Below, piece after piece: positions 18,764 to 26,393 of a DNA stretch of 64,000 nt; within the stretch, counting starts at the first letter, position 1; each line of letters starts with the position of its first letter. A model generated the notes under the pieces. It searched no databases and was not told where the DNA came from. It was given only the letters and a program-made list of their open reading frames with translations. Origin of the DNA: Gammaproteobacteria bacterium HGW-Gammaproteobacteria-2 (GTDB lineage: Bacteria > Pseudomonadota > Gammaproteobacteria > Xanthomonadales > Xanthomonadaceae); NCBI GenBank assembly GCA_002840015.1, contig PGZE01000004.1:30733-94732 (forward strand). Direction: 5' to 3'. Position numbers and translations under genes: made by a program.

Positions 18764-19125
18764 TGCAGCGTACCCGTACCGTTCTCCAATGCGTCGCTCG
18801 GGTGCAGGTGTACCTACCGCCGAAGCAACGCCCAGCCGAGGGGCCTGTTGTTCCGAGGCGCCGTGTAGGAATTTTCTTACACGCGCGTCAGCAATTCTCC
18901 GACAGACACGTGACGCGTGCTTTGGCATGCTCTGGGCCGAGCGTGCGCGTTGGCGGTTCGGGCGCGCCACGTAGCGGTTGCGCAATGGACCGTGACGGCA
19001 CGGTAGCAAAGTGTGACGAAAAGCACATAAAATCCCCGCCTGCGCAAGGACGCGTGTTCAGTCCATAGGAAGTGGTTCGGAAGTTTTGATTCTTTGTCGC
19101 CACTTCTCCAATGGAAATCACAACC

Positions 19126-19494
19126 ATGCGCTTATCAGATCGTATCCGCGCGGCACGTCACCGCAAGGGTTGGAAGCAGGCCGATCTGGCGGCCATGCTG
19201 GAAGTGGATCGCAGTGCGGTCGGGCATTGGGAGCGTGGCGAGGGCAGTTCACCCTCACTGGCCCGCTTGTTCGCCCTTGCCGGTGTGACCGGGGTTTGCG
19301 TTGAATGGCTGGCAACGGGCACTGGCCCGATGGTGGCGGCTGGCGACACATCTACGGCGGTATGTCTGGGCGTGGATGAATCCCGTTTGTTGCGGGCGTA
19401 CCGGCAGCGCTCAACGCGCGCCAAGGCGGCGTTGCTGGAACTCGCTGAGAGCGAATTGCAGCCCCCCCCCCCGCTGCGACAGCCAACCGACTGA
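19126..19494 (+). CDS. XRE-family transcriptional regulator
   Basis: 122 residues from the ATG at 19126; another ATG lies 15 bases upstream. The helix-turn-helix occupies the N-terminal half: LSDRIRAARHRKGWKQADLAAMLEVDRSAVGHWERGEGSSPSLARLFALAGVTG, in the style of phage CI/Cro repressors. The C-terminal part (DESRLLRAYRQRSTRAKAALLELAES) is a short helix likely used in dimerisation. The 3' end contains an 11-cytosine run encoding prolines. It is the only DNA-binding regulator in the island apart from the antitoxins. Its role is unknown, and a phage or mobile-element origin is plausible. Confidence 0.8.
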   Translation: MRLSDRIRAARHRKGWKQADLAAMLEVDRSAVGHWERGEGSSPSLARLFALAGVTGVCVEWLATGTGPMVAAGDTSTAVCLGVDESRLLRAYRQRSTRAKAALLELAESELQPPPPLRQPTD

Positions 19495-19535
19495 TCGAGG
19501 CATGAGACACATCGCTGCGTGTGCGTGGAGCGCGC

Positions 19536-19826
19536 TCAGTCCTCGCACCCCATCCAATCGCGTCGGCCGTGCCAAACACGCAGGATTTCAACCGCTTCGT
19601 CAGTGACACGATAAACAATCAAGTACGGGGTGCGCTTGACGACCCAATGCCGCGTGTCCGGCTCGATGCCAGGCCGTCCCATGCGTGGTGTCTCGCTCAG
19701 TCGGCGGCTTGCCTGCCAGATTCGCTCGGCCACCGTCTGGGCGATGAACGGGTTCTCCTGAGCGATGTAGGCTTGCGCCTCGTCAACGTCGATCAGCGCT
19801 TTGATCGACCATCTAAGCGTCAACAT
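19536..19826 (-). CDS. ParE/RelE-superfamily toxin
   Basis: 96 residues: LTLRWSIKALIDVDEAQAYIAQENPFIAQTVAERIWQASRRLSETPRMGRPGIEPDTRHWVVKRTPYLIVYRVTDEAVEILRVWHGRRDW. This is the canonical ParE/RelE plasmid-stabilisation fold, with the GRPG, R.......PYLIVYRV and EILRVWHGRR signatures. Members inhibit gyrase or cleave mRNA; which applies here cannot be told. The start at 19826 is internal to a longer open frame but fits the family. It overlaps the 3' end of the antitoxin gene by 14 bases. Confidence 0.88.
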   Translation of the reverse strand: MLTLRWSIKALIDVDEAQAYIAQENPFIAQTVAERIWQASRRLSETPRMGRPGIEPDTRHWVVKRTPYLIVYRVTDEAVEILRVWHGRRDWMGCED

Positions 19827-20016
19827 CGACACCCCATTTCTGGAACACGCGCCGCACATCCGTGTCGCTCGCGAACTCACCACGGTCGGCTGCAACGATG
19901 CCTTCCTGCACGGCCTTGCGGAAACGGGCCTGCTCGATGACATCATCCCACGTCGATTCTGGACGTAATTGATCAGCGATCTGATGGACTTGCTGGCTCA
20001 GGTCGGCGGTTGCCAT
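19813..20016 (-). CDS. Antitoxin of ParE/RelE-type module
   Basis: 67-residue acidic protein (MATADLSQQVHQIADQLRPESTWDDVIEQARFRKAVQEGIVAADRGEFASDTDVRRVFQKWGVD). Short antitoxins of this style, with an N-terminal DNA-binding part and a C-terminal GEFAS...V...F..WG, accompany ParE toxins. It is encoded first and overlaps the toxin start, so the two are translationally coupled. The module marks the right edge of the accessory island. Confidence 0.82.
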   Translation of the reverse strand: MATADLSQQVHQIADQLRPESTWDDVIEQARFRKAVQEGIVAADRGEFASDTDVRRVFQKWGVDVDA

Positions 20017-20136
20017 AGCACGGCTCCAGTACGTTTATGCGGCCATTCTACGCCGCTGTGTGTGGTCTTGGCGTTACCGTTGGACCCCGTACTCGAACGT
20101 ATTTCTTCGACGCACTTTGCAAGTGCCAATCTTTGG

Positions 20137-21324
20137 TCACTCGGATTTGTAGATCTCGCTATCAGGCTCGAACGCCAGCCACGCGAACGCGAAGTGGACG
20201 CCGCCGGGCAGGGCTTGCAGGCGTTGTCCGGCCAACGGGCCAGCGCTGGCATGGCCGAGTAGATTCCAGTGGCTGCCGGTTTGCTGGTCGCGAAACCCAT
20301 CGCCGTCTTGCACGAACGTCAGTTCCTGCTCGCCATGACGGGCAATGAATACCGCTGCGGCCGGCAGCCGTTTGCTGCGGGCGATGCGCTCGCCATCCAG
20401 TGCGGAGCGCATGCCTTTCTTGCGCGCGAACACCACCACCGGGGTGTCGCCGATGCGGTCGTGAATCAGACCCTCTTTGGCGATTGCGGTGAACGGGTAT
20501 ACCCGTTGCAACTTGCCGATCTGTGCCGCCAGCACGCGCTCCATTGGCCGCAGGCGGCGATCATTTTTCTCTGGCAGCAACGGGTTCTGGCGCATGGAGT
20601 CGTAACCGACATAGGGGTTTTCGCCGTAACGACGGCTGTGGCCGGTGCGCCGGGTCAGCACCTCGCCTGCGGGCCAGGCGGCTCGGAAATCGCCAAAGCC
20701 GATGATCTGCGCTGGCACCTGGGTGAGCTGTGCGCCGGTCATCTTGCCGGCCACTGCCTCGCCGGTGAACTGCTGCCACCAGCTTTCGCTCAGCCGGTCG
20801 TACATCACCAGATCGCTCAGCCGCAGCCAGCCGGTGGTGCCAAAATCCAGGGTTTCGCCAGCCACGCGCCGGTCAAACACCAGCGCGGCATTGCACAACG
20901 GGCAGAAGGTGACCACGATCGGCACCCCGCTCAGGGTGTCGTTGACGATCTCGTGCCAGACCAGTATTTCCAGCGGGTACGCGCGCGCCGCATCGGCGAG
21001 CTGCACCACGATCACCGGTGCATCATCAGCCAGCCATTCCACTGCACTCGCCGGTGCGAAACGCGGTTTGTCGATCGGCGGGATGCCGTCCTTCGGCGGT
21101 CCGCCGGGTTCGAACTCGTCCAGTGGCACCGAATGACGGCTGAAATCGGTGTTGGGCCAGAGCTCGTCGGGGGTGCCGGCGAAACTCGAACGCGGCAGCA
21201 GTTGCTGCACCAGCAACCAGCCCAAGGCGCTGAGCAGCACAATGCGTGGCAATGCAAATCGCCAGTTGCGATCATGCAGCAGGTGCTGCAAGCCGGTGCG
21301 CCAACGCGGTTGAATCGTGGTCAT
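20137..21324 (-). CDS. DUF3179 domain-containing membrane-anchored protein
   Basis: 395 residues from the ATG at 21324, with GAGG about 8 bases upstream. An N-terminal membrane helix (FALPRIVLLSALGWLLVQQLL) is followed by a large extracytoplasmic DUF3179 domain. Recognisable parts are GIPPIDKPRFAPA, YPLEILVWHEIVNDTLSGVPIVVTFCPLCNAALVFDR with its two conserved cysteines (CPLC), TGWLRLSDLVMYDR, and PYVGYDS. The biochemical function of DUF3179 is not known; the CxxC suggests metal or redox chemistry. The upstream ~100 bases, shared with the divergent hydroxylase gene, probably hold both promoters. Confidence 0.85.
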   Translation of the reverse strand: MTTIQPRWRTGLQHLLHDRNWRFALPRIVLLSALGWLLVQQLLPRSSFAGTPDELWPNTDFSRHSVPLDEFEPGGPPKDGIPPIDKPRFAPASAVEWLADDAPVIVVQLADAARAYPLEILVWHEIVNDTLSGVPIVVTFCPLCNAALVFDRRVAGETLDFGTTGWLRLSDLVMYDRLSESWWQQFTGEAVAGKMTGAQLTQVPAQIIGFGDFRAAWPAGEVLTRRTGHSRRYGENPYVGYDSMRQNPLLPEKNDRRLRPMERVLAAQIGKLQRVYPFTAIAKEGLIHDRIGDTPVVVFARKKGMRSALDGERIARSKRLPAAAVFIARHGEQELTFVQDGDGFRDQQTGSHWNLLGHASAGPLAGQRLQALPGGVHFAFAWLAFEPDSEIYKSE

Positions 21325-21420
21325 GTGCAATCACCTCTGCAATGCGCTCTTTCACTGGCCCGTGCAAGCGCCGACAATGCGTGCTCTTCGCTGCTGACGC
21401 AGGTATGGATTTCCGACCCC

Positions 21421-22329
21421 ATGTCATCGACCAAGTTCATCATCATCGCGTTGTTTGTCGCCAGTGTGCTCTATGTACACCTGCGCGGCCGCGTTCGGCT
21501 GCCGTTTCATCGACAATTGTTCAATCATTCGTCGGTGCTGGCGCCGATCAACGCGCTGCTGTATCTGTTCTCGGCGGTACCGGCGCGTCCGTATCTGGAT
21601 CGTCGTGCGTTTCCGGAGCTCGATGTCTTTCGCGATCACTGGCAAGTGATCCGCGATGAAGCGCTGCGCCTGTCTGACCAGGGCCATATCCAGGCGGCGC
21701 TGAAGCACAACGATGCCAGCTTCAATTCGTTTTTCAAGGAAGGCTGGAAGCGCTTTTACCTGAAGTGGTACGACGAACCGCTGCCCTCGGCGCAAGCATT
21801 GTGCCCACGCACCGTCGCCCTGGTGCGGCAGGTGACGGGCGTCAAGGCGGCGATGTTCACCCTACTGCCGGCCGGCGCGCAATTGAATCCGCACCGCGAT
21901 CCGTTTGCCGGTTCGCTGCGCTATCACCTCGGGCTGGTCACGCCGAACAATGATGATTGCCGGATTTTCGTCGATGGCCAGATGTATTCATGGCGCGATG
22001 GCGAAGATGTGCTGTTTGACGAAACCTTTGTGCATTGGGCCGAAAATCGTAGCGCGCACGATCGCATCATTTTCTTTTGCGATGTCGAGAGGCCATTGCG
22101 GCCGCGTTGGTTGGGCGCTGTCAACCGCGTGATCGGCGGTATGCTGGGCCGCGCCACCGCCACCCAGAACCTCGCCAGTGATCGGGTCGGCGTGGTCAAC
22201 CGTTTGTATGGCGGGGTGCACTGGCTCAAGCAGCAGGCGCGCGCGCTCAAGCATTTCAATCGCACGCTGTACAAGGTGCTCAAGCTTGGACTGATACTCG
22301 GGTTGTTGTATTGGCTGTTGCTCGGATAG
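21421..22329 (+). CDS. LpxO-like aspartyl/asparaginyl beta-hydroxylase domain protein
   Basis: 302 residues from ATG 21421; the longer frame upstream is antisense to the DUF3179 gene. An N-terminal membrane segment is followed by the Asp/Asn hydroxylase fold. The Fe(II) and 2-oxoglutarate binding residues are visible in AGAQLNPHRDPFAGSLRYHLGL (His-x-Asp), VHWAENRS (second His) and the arginine in HDRIIFFCDVERP. A C-terminal hydrophobic stretch follows. The layout matches LpxO, which hydroxylates lipid A acyl chains at the inner membrane. Family-level assignment is firm, the lipid A substrate is inference. Confidence 0.85.
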   Translation: MSSTKFIIIALFVASVLYVHLRGRVRLPFHRQLFNHSSVLAPINALLYLFSAVPARPYLDRRAFPELDVFRDHWQVIRDEALRLSDQGHIQAALKHNDASFNSFFKEGWKRFYLKWYDEPLPSAQALCPRTVALVRQVTGVKAAMFTLLPAGAQLNPHRDPFAGSLRYHLGLVTPNNDDCRIFVDGQMYSWRDGEDVLFDETFVHWAENRSAHDRIIFFCDVERPLRPRWLGAVNRVIGGMLGRATATQNLASDRVGVVNRLYGGVHWLKQQARALKHFNRTLYKVLKLGLILGLLYWLLLG

Positions 22330-22434
22330 CAACGCCGGTGCGTGTCGCAACAATGTGCGCGCTCGTGCTGACCGCAATGCCATGGATGACTGCGTTCCAC
22401 CGTGATAACGCGCCAGCCCCGACCCTGCGAACGC

Positions 22435-22917
22435 CTATTTTTTTGGCAATGGCAGCCCGCGCGCAGGCTTTACCGTACGCAGCACAAAGCTGGAATTGAC
22501 ATCAGCGACACCGGCATCGCCGAGCAGGCGATCGAGCAACAAGCGCGAGAAGTGATCCAGATCCTCGACTACGATGTGCAGCAGGTAGTCCATCTCGCCG
22601 GTTAGCGCATGGCAGGCCACCACCTCATCCCACGATTGCACGGCCTGCCCGAATCGGGCAATGGCGGCCGCATCATGCTGCGCCAGTTGCACGCGAACAA
22701 ACGCCTGCAAACCAAGCCCGACCCGCGCCGGATCAAGCCAGGCGCCATAGCCGCCGATCACGCCATTTTGTTCCAGTCGTTGGGTACGGCGCAGGCATGC
22801 ACTTGCCGACAGATTCACCCGTTCGGCCAGATCGGCATTGGTGACGCGGCCATCACGCTGCAACTGTGCCAGGATCGCGATGTCGGTGCGGTCGAGCGAA
22901 ACCGTGTCTGCATTCAT
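22435..22917 (-). CDS. Lrp/AsnC-family transcriptional regulator
   Basis: 160 residues. N-terminal winged helix-turn-helix (LDRTDIAILAQLQRDGRVTNADLAERVNLSASACLRRTQRLEQNGVIGGYGAWLD) and C-terminal RAM effector domain (HALTGEMDYLLHIVVEDLDHFSRLLLDRLL). It is divergent from phhA with a ~130-bp shared control region. It therefore likely responds to an amino acid such as phenylalanine or tyrosine and controls phhA. The start is uncertain: ATGs at 22917 and 22932 are both possible and neither has a strong ribosome site. Confidence 0.9.
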   Translation of the reverse strand: MNADTVSLDRTDIAILAQLQRDGRVTNADLAERVNLSASACLRRTQRLEQNGVIGGYGAWLDPARVGLGLQAFVRVQLAQHDAAAIARFGQAVQSWDEVVACHALTGEMDYLLHIVVEDLDHFSRLLLDRLLGDAGVADVNSSFVLRTVKPARGLPLPKK

Positions 22918-23050
22918 CGCAATATTCTGCATTGAAACAAGACTTTTGCGCAATAACCGTGTGAATCCTGCGCAGTTTACAACATCTTTGCAACCCCATA
23001 GCGCTGTCTTGGCATTATGCTCGTACCCCCGCCCAACAGCAGGTTCGCCC

Positions 23051-23941
23051 ATGTTGAACTCACCCCAACGCGTTGAACGGCAAGCCACTGACCGCGGCTA
23101 TGTACCGATTTACACCACCGCCGTGGTCGAGCAACCGTGGGATCAATACAGCGATGGCGATCACGCGGTGTGGTCGCAGTTATTCGAGCGCCAGCACCAG
23201 GTGTTGCAGGGCCGGGCCTGTGACGAGTTTTTTGCCGCGCAGCAGGCGATGGGGATGTCGGCGCAGCAGATACCGCGCTTTTCCGACATCAATCAGGTGC
23301 TCGCGCAAACCACCGGTTGGCAACTGGTCGGGGTCGAGGGGTTACTGCCCGAGCTCACCTTCTTCGAGCACTTGGCCAATCGCCGCTTTCCGGTAACGTG
23401 GTGGATTCGCCGCCCCGATCAGCTCGATTACATTGCCGAACCGGATCTGTTCCACGACCTGTTCGGCCATGTGCCACTGCTGATGAACCCGGTTTTCGCC
23501 GACTATATGGCGGCCTACGGCCGTGGCGGCGTCAAGGCCCATGGCCTGGGCGCCGAGGCGCTGCTCAACCTTACCCGCCTGTACTGGTACACGGTGGAGT
23601 TCGGGTTGATACGTAGCGGCAATGGGCTGCGCATTTACGGCGCCGGTATCGTCAGCTCCAAAGGTGAGAGCATCCACTGCCTGGAAAGCCGTGCCCCTAA
23701 TCGCATCGCATTCGATCTGCGCCGGATCATGCGCACCCGTTACCGCATCGACAGCTTTCAAAAGACCTACTTTGTAATCGACGATTTTGCCCAGTTGTTC
23801 GACGCAACACGGCCGGATTTTGCTCCGATCTATCGCGAAGTGAATGCACTGACGGCAATCCCTGCAGGCAGCATCCTGGGTTCGGACAAAGTGCTCAACC
23901 GCGGCACCGGCGAAGGTTGGAGCAACGACGGCGACGTATAG
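23051..23941 (+). CDS. phhA: Phenylalanine-4-hydroxylase
   Basis: 296-residue non-heme iron, pterin-dependent enzyme converting phenylalanine to tyrosine. Seen: the bacterial PheOH opening RGYVPIYTTAVVEQPWDQYSDGDHAVW; RRFPVTWWIRRPDQLDYIAEPDLFHDLFGHVPLL, with the two iron histidines; YWYTVEFGL, with the glutamate ligand; and IYGAGIVSSKGE. A catalytic domain without the animal regulatory domain is normal for bacteria. The longer open frame upstream runs through the divergent regulator and is ignored. A pterin recycling enzyme is not seen next door. Confidence 0.95.
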   Translation: MLNSPQRVERQATDRGYVPIYTTAVVEQPWDQYSDGDHAVWSQLFERQHQVLQGRACDEFFAAQQAMGMSAQQIPRFSDINQVLAQTTGWQLVGVEGLLPELTFFEHLANRRFPVTWWIRRPDQLDYIAEPDLFHDLFGHVPLLMNPVFADYMAAYGRGGVKAHGLGAEALLNLTRLYWYTVEFGLIRSGNGLRIYGAGIVSSKGESIHCLESRAPNRIAFDLRRIMRTRYRIDSFQKTYFVIDDFAQLFDATRPDFAPIYREVNALTAIPAGSILGSDKVLNRGTGEGWSNDGDV

Positions 23942-23953
23942 CTCTGTGCGATG

Positions 23954-25189
23954 TCACAACACCGCCAGCGCGGCGGCGACGAGCACCATGCACCATAGGC
24001 CGAAAGCAACACGCATGCCATAGCGGCGATTGCCACTAATGAATGCCAATGCGGTTTTGGCGATTGCGCTGCTGACCAACAACAGCACCAAGCCCCAGCG
24101 AGCATTGCTCAGTGGCAGTGCATTGGCTGCGGCAAGTTGTGCCAGGCTCGCCGCCGCCGCATGCCATTCGGCCAATGCCGCCAAGGCTGAGGTGATCAGT
24201 GCGCCGGCATTGCCCATTACTTGCGTCAGCGCGGCCGAAATCAACAATACCAGGCTGATCGCCACGGCCAGCAACACGGCATGGCGTAGTTGAAAACTGC
24301 GTCCGTTCAGTTTTGGTGGCTCGCTCGATTGACCGGATTGCGCGCGAAGCCCCAACAGCGCAACGATCAGCAATGTCACGCCAGCACCAGTCAATGGCAG
24401 GACACCGGCTGTTGCCAGTGGCAGCGATACCGAAGCCACTACAACAGCCATCAGTAATAATGAGGCAAGGTTGGAAAGGAGTGCCGCAGATGCCGCAAAT
24501 GCCGCCAGCTCTGGCTGCCGTCGCACCGCTGCACCATAACTGGCAACCGTTGCAGTGGACGAGACAAAACCGGCAAAAAAACCAGCCAGTTGCAGACCCC
24601 AACGCGCGCCGGCTGCGCGCTGCGCGATGTGCCCCAACACCCCGACCCCCATCACCAGCACCACCAGTCGCCAGACCGCATCGGGCCGCAATACACCCCA
24701 GGGATCAACCGCCCCGCTGGGCAACAGCGGCAAAACCACCAGTGCCGAGGCCAGCAGCACCAACCCATCGTGGAGTTCCTGCTCGCTTAGCAATACCCGG
24801 CTGAAGTGATGCAGGCTTGCCTTGGCTTGCAGCAAGATCGCGATGGCAACCCCAAGACCCGCAGCCAAAGATGGAACCTGCATTGCCAGCGCACCCAGCA
24901 GCGGGGTCAACAGCAATGTCAGCTCGCCAGTCAAGCCTGGATCACTTTCGCTGCTGCGGCGATAACCTAGCGCGGCCATCAGCACCAGACCGGCCAGCAA
25001 GACAACCAGCACGGCAGTCCCCAGCCAGAAGCCGAGCGCACCTATCAGGGCAGCCAAGGCGTGGGTGCGTAACCCGGCGATCTGGTTTGGGTGCTCGGCA
25101 TTTGCGCGCTCGCGCACCAAGCCGATCAACAAGCCGATACCTGAGGCGGTTGCCAACCCCATGATGCTGGGTAACTGCGTAGACGTCAT
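23954..25189 (-). CDS. MgtC/SapB-family membrane protein with DUF4010
   Basis: 411 residues from the ATG at 25189, preceded by GGGAG. The N-terminal four-helix MgtC-like part has ASGIGLLIGLVRERAN...AGLRTHALAALIGALGF. A C-terminal DUF4010 region of about eight helices contains GFFAGFVSSTATVASYG and ends in SGNRRYGMRVAFGLWCMVLVAAALAVL. This is an inner-membrane protein throughout. MgtC relatives are tied to magnesium stress and virulence; the DUF4010 type is uncharacterised and might be a transporter. It is convergent with phhA. Confidence 0.87.
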   Translation of the reverse strand: MTSTQLPSIMGLATASGIGLLIGLVRERANAEHPNQIAGLRTHALAALIGALGFWLGTAVLVVLLAGLVLMAALGYRRSSESDPGLTGELTLLLTPLLGALAMQVPSLAAGLGVAIAILLQAKASLHHFSRVLLSEQELHDGLVLLASALVVLPLLPSGAVDPWGVLRPDAVWRLVVLVMGVGVLGHIAQRAAGARWGLQLAGFFAGFVSSTATVASYGAAVRRQPELAAFAASAALLSNLASLLLMAVVVASVSLPLATAGVLPLTGAGVTLLIVALLGLRAQSGQSSEPPKLNGRSFQLRHAVLLAVAISLVLLISAALTQVMGNAGALITSALAALAEWHAAAASLAQLAAANALPLSNARWGLVLLLVSSAIAKTALAFISGNRRYGMRVAFGLWCMVLVAAALAVL

Positions 25190-25309
25190 GACGCCGGCTC
25201 CCGATGGCACGCTGAGCACACCATGTTACCCGTAACACCGCATTACCACTGACGTGTCCAATGCAGGCACGCTACCATTCTCGATCCATACGATCCTGGC
25301 ATCTACGCA

Positions 25310-26023
25310 ATGACAACGTCAGCCGATGATTTCATCGAAGTCTACCCCGACACATTACCGGGCGATGTCTGCGCACAGTGGTTGCAGCGGTTTGAAAGTG
25401 GGGCAGAGCATTGTCCTGGCCGAGTTGGTGGCGGGGTAATCCCCGAACTCAAGCGAAGTCGCGATCTGCAGATTACTGGCAAGCCCGCTTGGCGCACGGT
25501 TGAGGAGCAACTCAACGCAGCAATGTTTTCCGGGTTGCTGCAGTACTTGCGCAAGTATCCATATACGCTGATTGCACCGCTAATGCTGCAAATACCTGAT
25601 CCCGAATCGGGTACTTCGCGACGACTCACCACCGATGATGTCATCGCGATGGATGATGATCGCCTCGGTACACTGATTCGCCTGTGTTTTCGCCCTGGTG
25701 CGATCAACTTGCAGCGTTACACCGCCGACCAGGGTGGCTACCCGTATTGGCATTGCGAACATTACCCGCAAGTCGGCGACGGCAATGCCTTGCACCGGAC
25801 GCTGTTGTGGACGATCTATCTCAATGACGGCTTTGCCGAGGGTGAAACCGAGTTTTTTCACCAACAACGATTGATCACGCCGCGAACCGGCAGCTTGCTG
25901 ATTGCCCCTGCCGGGTTTACTCACACCCATCGCGGCAACCGCCCGTTGGGCAAGGATAAATACATCGCGACCAGCTGGGTGTTGTTCCAACGAGCCGAAG
26001 TATTGTTTGCATCGCCGCAATGA
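25310..26023 (+). CDS. 2-oxoglutarate/Fe(II)-dependent oxygenase (prolyl 4-hydroxylase-like)
   Basis: 237 residues. The metal site reads YWHCEHYP (His-x-Glu instead of the commoner His-x-Asp), followed by LLWTIYLNDGFAEGETEFFHQQRLITPRTGSLLIAPAGFTHTHRG, with the distal histidine and a basic residue for 2-oxoglutarate. This is the double-stranded beta-helix core of the 2OG-Fe(II) oxygenase superfamily. The N-terminal 100 residues (DDFIEVYPDTLPGDVCAQWLQRFE) match the usual helical lead-in. The substrate is unknown. It stands alone, with a spacer of about 67 bases before the next plus-strand gene. Confidence 0.82.
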   Translation: MTTSADDFIEVYPDTLPGDVCAQWLQRFESGAEHCPGRVGGGVIPELKRSRDLQITGKPAWRTVEEQLNAAMFSGLLQYLRKYPYTLIAPLMLQIPDPESGTSRRLTTDDVIAMDDDRLGTLIRLCFRPGAINLQRYTADQGGYPYWHCEHYPQVGDGNALHRTLLWTIYLNDGFAEGETEFFHQQRLITPRTGSLLIAPAGFTHTHRGNRPLGKDKYIATSWVLFQRAEVLFASPQ

Positions 26024-26090
26024 CAAGCACCGTTGATAACCCCAAGTGCGTGTAAACTTCCCCGGAAACGGCCTCGCGCGCGGAGGATGC

Positions 26091-26354
26091 ATGTCCTGGT
26101 TGGTGTTATTACTGTTGTCCGTTGCCAGTTTCGTTCTGGCCTTGTTTGCACCCTGGACCTGGCTGGCCGCATTGGCTGCACTGGGTTCTTTCGTGCTGCT
26201 GTTCGCAGCTACGTTCGCTTTGCTTGCACAACGTGTCGGTGCTGCGGCGCGGCCAGAAGCCATTGCCCTTTATCCTGCGGCACATACCGTGTTGCCCCGT
26301 CAGGCCGAACACCAGGCGACGGCGACGGACAGCAAGGATCAACCCCAGCCCTGA
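26091..26354 (+). CDS. Small inner-membrane protein
   Basis: 87 residues starting at the ATG at 26091, right after a clear CGGAGGATGC ribosome site. Two hydrophobic helices (SWLVLLLLSVASFVLALFAPW and LAALAALGSFVLLFAATFALLAQRV) precede a ~30-residue polar tail. No family is recognised. It ends 40 bases before the convergent end of the diguanylate cyclase gene. Confidence 0.7.
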   Translation: MSWLVLLLLSVASFVLALFAPWTWLAALAALGSFVLLFAATFALLAQRVGAAARPEAIALYPAAHTVLPRQAEHQATATDSKDQPQP

Positions 26355-26393
26355 AACGTCAAGGCCCTGGCTGCGTCAGACCCGAGGTCATGT

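Larger units (their letters stand above)
18268..19125. other. Long non-coding or unassigned stretch of the island
   Basis: About 860 bases without a gene I can support. The left third (to ~18400) is AT-rich and probably holds the promoter of the Sel1-like gene. The middle carries four GTGA...TCAC dyads and a 13-bp inverted repeat, listed separately. Two overlapping plus-strand open frames (18513-18974, 18607-19068) have arginine/cysteine-rich translations without recognisable domains and may be chance frames. Confidence 0.5.

Noticed and set aside
18513..19068. Two overlapping plus-strand open frames of ~150 residues each before the XRE gene
   Set aside because: Arginine- and cysteine-rich translations without domains, mutually overlapping, and running through the dyads and the inverted repeat. 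They look like chance frames in GC-rich DNA.
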